From assembly GCA_023375785.1 (NCBI GenBank), contig SZWC01001161.1:89656-153655 (forward strand): a stretch of DNA of 64,000 bases, read 5' to 3'. Source of the stretch: Penium margaritaceum. Taxonomy: Eukaryota > Streptophyta > Zygnematophyceae > Desmidiales > Peniaceae. Within the stretch, counting starts at the first letter, position 1. Each line of letters opens with the position of its first letter. Both the position numbers and the translations under genes were made by a program. The notes below the pieces were generated by a model. The model made no database searches. It was not told the origin of the DNA and saw nothing but the letters and a program-made list of their open reading frames with translations. Shown here one piece after another: positions 13,382 to 25,843 of the stretch.

Positions 13382-13886
13382 CCTTGTTATGGCTGGTTAG
13401 TCGGAGGAACGGTTGACAAGTTATTCAATCTCAAAGTTGCAAAATTTGCTATTCCGTCCGTGTCAATTGTTTATGATTAAACTGAATTTGTTATTATTCA
13501 TGATTTTTAAAACTACCCTCTAATCGTACACCCCCTTTGTTTATGTCCTCTACCCATAGGAACTCCTATAACATCATTTGGACATCATATAAACACCATG
13601 TGAGTTGGCTTAGTGCTTATGGAGTTAGATTCTGGAGCGGTAGGTCCTGGGTTTGAATCCTCGTACGCGCAATATAGAATAGGCTCGCGACCTGGGGGGG
13701 GGGAGTTTTGTGATACCTCTACTCTACCTTCGAGCCCAAGCCGTGGGGGGGTAGGGGGGGTGTCATAATGCGGTCGCAAATCTGTCGTCCAGGTCGTCCA
13801 CGGAACATCCCTCTAGGGGGGGTCGGAGGGAGTATTCCAGTGAAGGCACCTAGGCGCAACAAATAAACAAAAACCGACCTGGTGTT
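13382..13886 (+). mobile_element. SINE-bearing block, copy 5
   Basis: Full-length copy, 2189 bp after copy 4, so the two sit in consecutive long units. It has a small loss after the first poly-G run (GGGAGTTTTGTGATACC instead of the usual CGGCCGTGTTGTGATACC). It also has a C in the downstream motif (GGGTCGGAGGG), which weakens that quadruplex candidate. A and B boxes are kept. Confidence 0.75.
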
Positions 13887-14678
13887 AAAGGGAGAAATCT
13901 TTTGCTATTTATTGACTAGCGAGTGCAAAGACCTTCAACAAGAAGTGGCACAGTGTGGCTACCATGCACAATGACCAACCAGATTAGGCATGTACCATGC
14001 ACCATGACCAAATAATTTCACTATGTGTGCTCAACGTTGACAACCCATAATATGGGTCACGAATTGTCAGAGGGGGGAAACAATAGTGTAGGAATACTAG
14101 ATACCAACTAGCAAGTACAACGAACATCAGTCAGTAGTAGCACGGTGTGGCTACCATGCACAATGACCGACCAGGGTAGGCAAATGTACTGCCTTTGACC
14201 AAAGAAATCTGATGTGTGTGGTCAACATTGACATTTCATAATTCGAGTCACAAATGGTCAGAGTGAGAAAAAATGGTTTGGGAACACCAGGTATCAACTA
14301 AAAAGCACAAGGACCTTCAATGAGTTGTGGCACGGTGTGGATACTATGCACGATGACCAACCAAAGTAGGCACATGTCACTGACCATGACCAAAGAAAGT
14401 CACCATGTGTGGTAAACATTGACAACTCATAACACGAGTAATGAATGATCAGAGTGGAAGATAACGTTTTCTGAATACTAGTTTTCGCCTAGCAAGTACA
14501 AATACCTTTAATATGTAGTGGTACAGTGTGGCTACAATGCACAATGACCAACCAAAGTATGCATATGTCACTGACCATGACCAAAGAATCTCACTTCATG
14601 TGGTCAATGTTGACAACTCACAACACAAGTCACAGATAGTCAGAGGGGGTAACATAGTTTGGGCAGACTAGCTATAAC

Positions 14679-15439
14679 CTAGAAAGCACAAAGACCTTCA
14701 ATACATAGTGACACCGCGTGGTAACCATGTACAGTGACAAACCAAAGTAGGCATATGTCACTAACCATGACCAAACGAATTTCACAGTGTGTGGTCAACG
14801 TTGAAAACTCATAACACGGGTCACAAATGGTCAGAGGGGGAAACAATCGGTTGGGAACACTAGTTATCAACTAGAAAGAACAAAGTCCTTCAACAAGCAG
14901 TGGCACGGTGTGGCTAGCGTAGTGACCAACCAAAGGATGCATACGTCATAGACCATGACCGAAGAAGTCCACTATGTGTTGTCAGCATTGACAGCTCACA
15001 ATGCGAGTCACAAATGGTCAGAGGGAGAGACAATGGTTTGGGAACCCAATGTATCGACTAGAAAGGACAAAGAACTTCAATACGTAGTGGCACGGTGTGG
15101 CTACTATTCACACCAAACAACCAAACTAGGCATATGTCACTGACCATGACTGCATAATTTCAATATGGGTGGTCAAGGTTCACCAACCATAACACGAGTC
15201 ACAAACAATCAGAGGGGGAAACAATGGTATTGGAATATCAGTTCTCAACTAGCAATCAAAACGACCTTCAATCAGTAGTAGCACGGTGTGGCTACCATGC
15301 ACAATGACCAACCAAAGTAGGCACATGTCACTGACCATGACCAAAGAAAGTCACCATGTGTGGTAAACTTTGACAACTCAAAACACGAGTCACAAATGGT
15401 CAGAGCGGAAAATAATGGTTTCTGAATACTAGTTATCGA
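14679..15439 (+). repeat. Shortened 4-monomer unit (B-C-D-F), 761 bp
   Basis: This unit lacks both E and A. Monomer D ends at the usual CACAATGACCAACC and is followed at about 15311 by the F word GGCACATGTCACTGACC, skipping the E word CTGCCTTTGACC. F then runs into B by the GGCCACAATGC junction. The length is four monomers. It is best read as the A-less unit with one further monomer lost by unequal exchange. Confidence 0.8.
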
Positions 15440-17087
15440 CTAGAAAGTACAAATACCTTTAATATGTGGTGGCACAGTGTGGCCACAATGCACAGTGACC
15501 AACCAAAGTATGCATATGTCACTAACCATGACCAAACGAATTTCACAGTGTGTGGTCAACGTTGAAAACTCATAACACGAGTCATAAATGGTAAGAGGGG
15601 AAAACAATGGGTTGGGAACACTAGTTATCAACTAGCAAGTACAAAGACCTTGAACAAGCAGTGGTACGGTGTGGCTAGCGTTCACAGTGACCAACCAAAG
15701 GATGCATACGTCACTGACTATGACCGAAGAAGTCCACTATGTGTGGTCAACATTGACAACTCATAACACGAGTCACAAATGGTCATTGGGAGAGACAATG
15801 GTTTGGGAACCCTATGTATCGACTAGAAAGAACAAAGAACTTCAATACGCAGTGGCACAGTATGGCTAATATGAACACCAAACAGCTAATCTAGGCATAT
15901 GTCACTGACCCTGACCAACTAATTTCAATATGGGTGGTCAACGTTCATCAACCATAACACGAGTCACAAAAAGTCAGAGGGGGAAACAATGGTATGGGAA
16001 TACCAGTTCACAACTAGCAAGTAAAATAAACTTCAATCAGTAGTAGCACGGTGTAGCTACCATGCACAATGACCGACCAAAGTAGGCATATGTACTGCCT
16101 TTGACCAAAGAAATCCGCTGTGTGGTCAACATTGACATTTCATAATACGAGTCACCAATGGTCAGAGGGAGAAAAAAGGGTTTCGGAACACCAGGTATCA
16201 ACTAAAAAGCACAAGGACCTTCAATGAGTTGTGGCACGGTGTGGATACCATGCATGATGACCAACCAAAGTAGGCACATGTCACTGACCATGACCAAAGA
16301 AAGTCACCATGTGTGGTAAACTTTGACAACTCATAACACGAGTCACGAATGATCAGAGTGGAAGATAATGGTTTCTGAATACTAGTTTTTGCCTAGCAAG
16401 TACAAATACCTTTAATATGTAGTGGCACGGTGTGGCTACAATGCACAGTGACCAACCAAAGTATGCATATGTCACTGACCATGACCAAAGAATTTCACTT
16501 CATGTGGTCAATGTTGACAACTCACAACACAAGTCACAGATAGTCAGAGGGGGTAACAATGGTTTGGGCAGACTAACTATCAACTAGAAAGCACAAAGAC
16601 CTTCAATAGATAGTGACACGGCGTGGTAACCCTGTACAGTGACAAACCAAAGTAGGCATATGTCACTAACCATGACCAAACGAATTTCACATTGTGTGGT
16701 CAACGTTGAAAACTCATAACACGGGTCACAAATGGTCAGAGGGGGAAACAATCGGTTGGGACCACTAGTTATCAACTAGCAAGTACAAAGTCCTTCAACA
16801 AGCAGTGGCACGGTGTGGCTAGCGTAGTGACCAACCAAAGGATGCATACGTCACAGACTATGACCGAAGAAGTCCACTATGTGTTGTCAGCATTGACAGC
16901 TCACAACACGAGTCACAAATGGTCAGAGGGAGAGACAATGGTTTGGGAACCCAATGTATCGACTAGAAAGGACAAAGAACTTCAATACGTAGTGGCACGG
17001 TGTGGCTACTATTCACACCAAACAACCAAACTAGGCATATGTCACTGACCATGACCGAATAATTTCAATATGGGTGGTCAACGTTCA

Positions 17088-17088
17088 N
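17088..17088. other. Single-N assembly join
   Basis: Within monomer D. About 48 bases are missing, which agrees with the local unit measuring 1099 bp instead of about 1143. Confidence 0.8.
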
Positions 17089-18574
17089 GTATGGGAATAT
17101 CAGTTCTCAACTAGCAAGTAAAACGACCTTCAATCAGTAGTAGCACGGTGTGGCTACCATGCACAATGACCGACCAAAGTAGGCATATGTTCTGCCTTTG
17201 ACCACAGAATTCCGCTGTGTGTGGTCAACATTGACACTTCATAATACGAGTCACAAATGGTCAGAGGGAGACACAATGGTTTGGGAACACCAGGTATCAA
17301 CTTAAAAGCACAAGGACCTTCAATGAGTTGTGGCACGGTGTGGATACCATGCACGATGACCAACAAAAGTAGGCACATGTCACTGACCATGACCAAAGAA
17401 AGTCACCATGTGTGGTAAACTTTGACAACTCATAACACGAGTCACAAATACTCAGAGTGGAAAATAATGGTTTCTGAATACTAGTGTTTGACTAGCAAGT
17501 ACAAATACCTTTAATATGTAGTGGCACTGTGTGGCTACAATGCACAGTGACCAACCAACGTATGCATATGTCACTGACCATGACCAAATAATTTCACTTC
17601 ATGTGGTCAATGTTGACAACTCACAACACAAGTCACAGATAGTGAGAGAGGGTAACAATGGTTTTGGACGACTAGCTATCAACTAGAAAGCACAAAGACC
17701 TTCAATATGTAGTGACACGGCGTGGTAACCCTGTACAGTGACAAAGCAAAGTATGCGCATGTCACTAACCACGACCAAAAGAATTTCACAGTGTGTGGTC
17801 AACGTTGAAAACTCATAACACGGGTCACAAATGGTCAGAGGGGGAAAAACTCGGTTGGGAATCCTAGTTATCAACTAGCAAGTACAAAGTCCTTCAACAA
17901 GCAGTGGTACGGTGTGGCTAGCGTGCACAGTGACCAACCAAAGGATGCATACGTCACAGACTATGACCGAAGAAGTCCACTATCCGTGGTCAGCATTGAC
18001 AACTCACAACACGAGTCACAGATAGTCAGAGGGGGGTAACAATTGTGTGGGAAGACTAGCTATCAACTAGGATGCACAAAGACCTTCAATGCGTAGTGAC
18101 ATGGCGTGGTAACCACATACTCTGATAAAACAAACTAGGCATATGTCAGTGACCATGAACAAAGAATTTCAATATGGGTGGTCAACGTTCACAACTCTTA
18201 ACACGAGTCCAAAATGGTCGGAGGGGGGGGGGAAATGGTTTCCAAACACTATGTATCTTCTACCAAGTACAAAGATCTTTCGTATGTATTACCACGGTGT
18301 GGCTACCTTACACAATGACCTACCCAAGTAGGCATACATCACTGCTCATGACCAAAGACGTTTAGTGTGTGTGGTCAGCGTTCACAACTCATAATACAAG
18401 TAAAAAATGGGCAGAGGGAGAAACAATGGTTTGGGAATACTTGGTATCGACTAGCAAGTACAAAGACCTTCGATAATTGGTGGCACGGTGTGGCTACCAT
18501 GCACAATGACCAACAAAAGTATGCCTGTGTCACTGGACATTATAAAAAGAATTTCACTGTGTGTAGTCAACTTT

Positions 18575-19081
18575 CCTTGTTATGGCTGGTCATCCGGAGG
18601 AACGGTTGACAAGTTATTCAATCTCAAAGTTGCAAAATTTGCAATTCCGTCCACGTCAATTGTTTATGATTAAACTGACTTTGTTATTATTCATGATTTT
18701 AAAAACTACACTCTAATCTTACCCCCCTTAGTTTATGTCCTCTACCCATAGGAACTCCTATAACATCATTTGGACATCATATAAACACCATGTGAGTTGG
18801 CTTAGTGCTTATAGAGTTAGATTCTTGAGCGGTAGGTCCTGGATTTGAATCCTCGTACGCGCAATATAGAATATGCTCGCGACCTGGGGGGGGCGGCCGT
18901 GTTGTGATACCTCTACTCTACCTTCGAGCCCAAGCCGTGGGGGGGTAGGGGGGGTGTCATAATGCGGTCGCAAATCTGTCCTCCAGGTCGTCCACGGAAC
19001 ATCCCTCTAGGGGGGGGTGGGAGGGAGTATTCCAGTGAAGGCACCTACGCGCAACAAATAAACAAAAACCGACCTGGTGTC
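18575..19081 (+). mobile_element. SINE-bearing block, copy 6 (complete)
   Basis: Complete copy of 507 bp in the same place within its monomer. Eight Gs precede CGGCCGTG, and the downstream motif has eight Gs before TGGGAGGG. The B-box region reads GGATTTGAATCC, one base different from most copies. Confidence 0.75.
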
Positions 19082-20382
19082 AAAGGGAGAAACCTTTTGC
19101 TATTTATTGACTAGCGAGTGCAAAGACCTTCAACAAGAAGTGGCACAGTGTGGCTACCATGCACAATGACCAACCAGATGAGGCATGTACCATGCACCAT
19201 GACCAAATAATTTCACTATGTGTGCTCAACGTTGACAACCCATAACATGGGTCACGAATTGTCAGAGGGGGGAAACAATAGTTTAGGAATACTAGATACC
19301 AACTAGCAAGTACAACAAACTTCATTCAGTAGTAGCACGGTGTGGCTACCATGCACAATGACTAACCAGGGTAGGCATATGTACTGCCTTTGACCAAAGA
19401 AATCTGTTGTGTGTGGTCAACGTTGACATTTCATAATACAAGTCACAAATGGTCAGAGGGAGAAACAATGGTTTGAGAACACCAGGTATCAACTAAAAAG
19501 CACAAGGACCTTCAATTCGTTGTGCCACGGTGTGGATAACATGCACGATGACCAACCAAAGTAGGCACATGTCACTGACCATGATCAAAGAAAGTCACCA
19601 TGTGTGGTAACCTTTGACAACTCATAACACGAGTCACGAATGATCAGAATGGAAGATAATGGTTTCTGAATACTAGTTTTTGCCTAGCAAGTACAAATGC
19701 TTTTAATATGTAGTGGCACAGTGTGGCTACAATGCACAGTGACCAACCAAAGTATGCATATGTCACTGACCATGACCAAAGAATTTCACTTCATGTGGTC
19801 AATGTTGACAACTCACAACACAAGTCACAGATAGTCAGAGAGGGTAACAATGGTTTGGGCAGACTAGCTATCAACTAGAAAGCACAAAGACCTTCAATAC
19901 ATAGTGACACGGCGAGGTAACCATGTACAGTGACAAACCAAAGTAGGGATATGTCACTAACCATGACCAAACGAATTTCACAGTGTGTGGTCAACGTTGA
20001 AAACTCATAACACGGGTCACAAATGGTCAGAGGGGGAAACAATCGGTTGGGAACACTAGTTATCAACTAGCAAGTACAAAGTCCTTCAACAAGTAGTGGA
20101 ACGGTGTGGCTAGCGTGCACAGTGACCAACCAAAGGATGCATACGTCAAAGACTATGACCGAAGAAGTCCACTATGCGTGGTCAGCATTGACAACTCACA
20201 ACACGAGTCACAGATAGTCAGAGGGGGGTAACAATTGTGTGGGAAGACTAGCTATCAACTAGAAAGCACAAAGACCTTCGATAAGTGGTGGCACGGTGTG
20301 GCTACCATGCACAATGACCAACAAAAGTATGCCTGTGTCACTGGACATTTTAAAAAGAATTTCACTGTGTGTAGTCAACTTT

Positions 20383-20888
20383 CCTTGTTATGGCTGGTCA
20401 GTCGGAGGAACGGTTGACAAGTTATTCAATCTCAAAGTTGCAAAATTTGCAATTCCGTCCGTGTCAATTGTTTATGATTAAACTGACTTTGTTATTATTC
20501 ATGATTTTAAAAACTACCCTCTAATCGTACCCCCCTTTGTTTATGTCCTCTACCCATAGGAACTCCTATAACATCATTTGGACATCATATAAACACCATG
20601 TGAGTTGGCTTAGTGCTTATAGAGTTAGATTCTTGAGCGGTAGGTCCTGGGTTTGAATCCTCGTACGCGCAATATAGAATAGGCTCATGACCTGGGAGGG
20701 GGCGGCCGTGTTGTGATACCTCTACTCTACCTTCGAGCCCAAGCCGTGGGGGGTAGGGGGGGTTTCATAATGCGGTCGCAAATCTGTCCTCCAGGTCGTC
20801 CACGGAACATCCCTCTAGGGGGGGTGGGAGGGAGTATTCCAGTGAAGGCACCTACGCGCAACAAATAAACAAAAACCGACCTGGTGTC
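20383..20888 (+). mobile_element. SINE-bearing block, copy 7 (complete)
   Basis: Complete copy, only 1808 bp after copy 6. That equals a long unit minus two monomers: near 20270 the variant C jumps straight into the monomer that hosts the block. The first G run is interrupted (GGGAGGGGGCGGCC). A and B boxes are intact. Confidence 0.75.
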
Positions 20889-21236
20889 AAAGGGAGAAAT
20901 CTTTTGCTATTTATTGACTAGCGAGTGCAAAGACTTTCAACAAGAAGTGGCATAGTGTGGCTACCATGCACAATGACCAACCAGATTAGGCATGTACCAT
21001 GCACCATGACCAAATAATTTCACTATGTGTGCTCAACGTTGACAACCCATAATATGGGTCACGAATTGTCAGAAAGGGGAAACAATAGTTTAGGAATACT
21101 AGATACCAACTAGCAAGTACAACGAACTTCAGTCAGTAGTAGCACGGTGTGGCTACCATGCACAATGACCGACCAAAGTAGGCATATGTCACTTACTATG
21201 ACCAAACGAATTTCACAGTGTGTGGTCAACGTTGAA

Positions 21237-21974
21237 AACTCATAACACGAGTCACGAATGATCAGAATGGAAGATAATGGTTTCTGAATACTAGTTTTCG
21301 CCTAGCAAGTACAAATACCTTCAATATGTAGTGGCACAATGTGGCTTCAATGCACAGTGACCAACCAACGTATGCATATGTCACTGACCATGACCAAAGA
21401 AAGTCACCATGTGTGGTAAACTTTGACAACTCATAACACGAGTCACGAATGATCAGAATGGAAGATAATGGTTTCTGAATACTAGTTTTCGCCTAGCAAG
21501 TACAAATACCTTCAATATGTAGTGGCACAATGTGGCTTCAATGCACAGTGACCAACCAACGTATGCATATGTCACTGACCATGACCAAAGAAAGTCACCA
21601 TGTGTGGTAAACTTTGACAACTCATAACACGAGTCACGAATGATCAGAATGGAAGATAATGGTTTCTGAATACTAGTTTTCGCCTAGCAAGTACAAATAC
21701 CTTCAATATGTAGTGGCACAATGTGGCTTCAATGCACAGTGACCAACCAACGTATGCATATGTCACTGACCATGACCAAAGAAAGTCACCATGTGTGGTA
21801 AACTTTGACAACTCATAACACGAGTCACGAATGATCAGAATGGAAGATAATGGTTTCTGAATACTAGTTTTCGCCTAGCAAGTACAAATACCTTCAATAT
21901 GTAGTGGCACAATGTGGCTTCAATGCACAGTGACCAACCAACGTATGCATATGTCACTGACCATGACCAAAGAA
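21237..21974 (+). repeat. Homogeneous run of about 3.9 identical 191-bp monomers
   Basis: The word GTCACGAATGATCAGAATGG recurs at 21251, 21442, 21633 and 21824, exactly 191 bp apart. By eye the intervening sequence is identical in each copy, including rare variants such as CACAATGTGGCTTCAATGC that I did not notice elsewhere. The monomer is F-like. It is entered by an unusual junction near 21180 and left into the long-unit monomer AATTTCAATATGGGTGG at about 21970. Identity here is far higher than between ordinary neighbours. It is either a very recent monomer-level amplification or an assembly artefact. Confidence 0.9.
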
Positions 21975-22380
21975 TTTCAATATGGGTGGTCAACGTTCAC
22001 AACCCATAACACGAGTCCAAAATGGTCGGAGGGGGGGAAAATGGTTTCCAAACACTATGTATCTTCTACCAAGTACAAAGATCTTTCGTATGTATTACCA
22101 CGGTGTGGCTACCGCGCACAATGACCTACCCAAGTAGGCATACATCACTGCTCATGACCAAAGAAGTTTAGTGTGTGTGGTCAGCGTTCACAACTCATAA
22201 TACAAGTAAAAAATGGGCAGAGGGAGAAACAATGGTTTGGGAATACTTGGTATCCACTAGCAAGTACAAAGACCTTCGATAAGTGGTGGCACGGTGTGGC
22301 TACCATGCACAATGACCAACAAAAGTATGCCTGTGTCACTGGACATTTTAAAAAGAATTTCACTGTGTGTAGTCAACTTT

Positions 22381-22994
22381 CCTTGTTATGGCTGGTCAGT
22401 CGGAGGAACGGTTGACAAGTTATTCAATCTCAAAGTTGCAAAATTTGCAATTCCGTCCGNNNNNNNNNNNNNNNNNNNNNNNNNNNNNNNNNNNNNNNNN
22501 NNNNNNNNNNNNNNNNNNNNNNNNNNNNNNNNNNNNNNNNNNNNNNNNNNNNNNNNNNNNNNNNNNNNNNNNNNNNNNNNNNNNNNNNNNNNNNNNNNNN
22601 NNNNNNNNNNNNNNNNNNNNNNNNNNNNNNNNNNNNNNNNNNNNNNNNNNNNNNNNNNNNNNNNNNNNNNNNNNNNNNNNNNNNNNNNNNNNNNNNNNNN
22701 NNNNNNNNNNNNNNNNNNNNNNNNNNNNNNNNNNNNNNNNNNNNNNNNNNNNNNNNNNNNNNNNNNNNNNNNNNNNNNNNNNNNNNNNNNNNNNNNNNNN
22801 NNGGGGGCGGCCGTGTTGTGATACCTCTACTCTACCTTCGAGCCCAAGCCGTGGGGGGGTAGGGGGGGTGTCATAATGCGGTCGCAAATCTGTCCTCCAG
22901 GTCGTCCACGGAACATCCCTCTAGGGGGGGTGGGAGGGAGTATTCCAGTGAAGGCACCTACGCGCAACAAATAAACAAAAACCGACCTGGTGTC
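22381..22994 (+). mobile_element. SINE-bearing block, copy 8 (interrupted by a gap of Ns)
   Basis: Both ends of the block are present, but bases 22460-22802 are N. The missing part would contain the tRNA-like region and the first poly-G run. The corresponding interval in copy 7 is about 240 bp, so 343 Ns is larger than needed or the copy is longer than usual. Confidence 0.75.
22460..22802. other. Assembly gap, 343 Ns
   Basis: Undetermined sequence inside SINE block copy 8. Open frames read across it are meaningless. Confidence 0.99.
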
Positions 22995-25463
22995 AAAGGG
23001 AGAAACCTTTTGCTATTTATTGACTAGCGAGTGCAAAGACCTTCAACAAGAAGTGGCACAGTGTGGCTACCATGCACAATGACCAACCAGATTAGGCATG
23101 TACCATGCACCATGACCAAATAATTTCACTATGTGTGCTCAACGTTGACAACCCATAATATGGGTCACGAATTGTCAGAAAGGGGAAACAATAGTTTAGG
23201 AATACTAGATACCAACTAGCAAGTACAACGAACTTCAGTCAGTAGTAGCACGGTGTGGCTACCATGCACAATGACCGACCAGTGTAGGCATATGTACTGC
23301 CTTTGACCAAAGAAATCTGCTGTGTGTGGTCAATATTGACATTTCATAATACGAGTCACAAATGGTCAGAGGGAGAAACAATGGTTTGGGAACACCAGGT
23401 ATCAACTAAAAAGCACAAGGACCTTCAATTCGTTGTGCCACGGTGTGGATAACATGCACGATGACCAACCAAAGTAGGCACATGTCTCTGACCATGACCA
23501 AAGAAAGTCACCATGTGTGGTAAACTTTGACAACTCATAACACGAGTCACGAATGATCAGAATGGAAGATAATGGTTTCTGAATACTAGTTTTCGCCTAG
23601 CAAGTACAAATGCCTTTAATATGTAGTGGCACAGTGTGGCTCCAATGCACAGTGACCAACCAAAGTATGCATATGTCACTGACCATGACCAAAGAATTTC
23701 ACTTCATGTGGTCAATGTTGACAACTCACAACACAAGTCACAGATAGTCAGAGAGGGTAACAATGGTTTGGGCAGACTAGCTATCAACTAGAAAGCACAA
23801 AGACCTTCAATACATAGTGACACGGCGAGGTAACCATGTACAGTGACAAACCAAAGTAGGCATATGTCACTTACTATGACCAAACGAATTTCACAGTGTG
23901 TGGTCAACGTTGAAAACTCATAACACGAGTCACAAATGGTCAGAGGGGGAAACAATGGGTTGGGAATACTAGTTATCAACTAGAAAGTACAAAGTCCTTC
24001 AACAAGCAGTGGCACGGTGTAGCTAGCGTGCACAGTGACCAACCAAAGGATGCATACGTCACTGACTATGACCGAAGAAGTCCACTATGTGTGGTCAACA
24101 TTCACAACTCATAACACGAGTCACAAATGGTCAGAGGGAGAGACAATGGTTTGGGAACCCTATGTATCGACTAGAAAGAACAAAGAACTTCAATACGCAG
24201 TGGCACGGTGTGGCTAATGTGCACACCAAAAAACCAAACTAGGCATATGTCACTGACCATGACCAAATAATTTCAATATGGGTGGTCAACGTTCACCAAC
24301 CATAACACGAGTCACAAACAGTCAGAGGGGGAAACAATGGTATGGGAATATCAGTTCTCAACTAGCAAGTAAAACAAACTTCAATCAGAAGTAGCACAGT
24401 GTGGCTACCATGCACAATGACCGACCAAAGTAGGCATATGTACTGCCTTTGACCAAAGAAATATGCTGTGTGTGGTCAACATTAACATTTAATAATACGA
24501 GTCACAAATGGTCAGAGGGGAAAACAATGGTTTGGGAACACCAGGTATCAACTAAAAAGCACACAGACCTTTAATGAGTTGTGGAACGGTGTGGATACCA
24601 TGCACAATGACAAACCAACGTAGGCACATGTCACTGACCATGACCAAAGAAAGTCACCATGTGTGGTAAACTTTGACAACTCATAACACGAGTCACGAAT
24701 GATCAGAATGGAAGAAAATGGTTTCTGAATACTAGTTTTTGCCTAGCAAGTACAAATACCTTTAATATGTAGTGGCATAATGTGGCTACAATGCACAGTG
24801 ACCAACCAAAGTATGCATATGTCACTGACCACGACCAAAGAATTTCACTTCATGTGGTCAATGTCGACAACTCACAACACAAGTCACAGATAGTCAGAGG
24901 GGGTAACAATGGTTTGGGCAGACTAGCTATCAACTAGAAAGCACAAAGACCTTCAATACATAGTGACACGGCATGGTAACCATGTACAGTGACAAACCAA
25001 AGTAGGCATATGTCACTAACCATGACCAAACGAATTTCTCAGTGTGTGGTCAACGTTGAAAACTCATAACACGGGTCACAAATTTTCAGAGGAGGAAACA
25101 ATCGGTTGGGAACACTAGTTATCAACTAGCAAGTACAAAGTCCTTGAACAAGCAGTGGCACGGTGTGGCTAGCATAGTGACCAACCAAAGGATGCATACG
25201 TCACAGACTATGACCAAAGAAGTCCACTATGTGTTGTCAGCATTGACAGCTCACAACACGAGTCACAAATGTTCAGAGGGAGAGGCAATGGTTTGGGAAC
25301 CCAATGTATCGACTAGAAAGGACAAAGAACTTAAATACGTAGTTGCACGGTGTGGCTACTATTCACACCAAACAACCAAACTAGGCATATGTCACTGACC
25401 ATGACCGAATAATTTCAATATGGGTGGTCAACGTTCACCAACCATAACACGAGTTACAAACGT

Positions 25464-25843
25464 TCAGAGGGGAAAACAATGGTATGGGAATATCAGTTCT
25501 CAACTAGCAAGTAAAACGACCTTCAATCAGTAGTAGCACGGTGTGGCTACCATGCACAATGACCGACCAAAGTAGGCATATGTTCTGCCTTTGACCACAG
25601 AAATCCACTGTGTGTGGTCAACATTGACAACTCATAACACGAGTCACGAATGGTCAGAGGGGAAAACAATGGTATGGGAATATCAGTTCTCAACTAGCAA
25701 GTAAAACGACCTTCAATCAGTAGTAGCACGGTGTGGCTACCATGCACAATGACCGACCAAAGTAGGCATATGTTCTGCCTTTGACCACAGAAATCCACTG
25801 TGTGTGGTCAACATTGACACTTCATAATACGAGTCACAAATGG
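25464..25843 (+). repeat. Local 190-bp tandem duplication (D/E hybrid monomer)
   Basis: The stretch starting TCAGAGGGGAAAACAATGG at 25464 is repeated from 25654. About 165 bp match by eye, through AAATCCACTGTGTGTGGTC. Both copies contain the D second half and the E first half. The link between them uses an F-like CAACTCATAACACGAGTCACG. This adds one monomer to the local unit: the anchor interval is 1141 bp where the A-less unit would be 951. Confidence 0.85.

Noticed and set aside
22294-22887. Open frames of 155-175 codons across 22460-22802
   Set aside because: They are read through 343 Ns, so most of the translation is unknown sequence.
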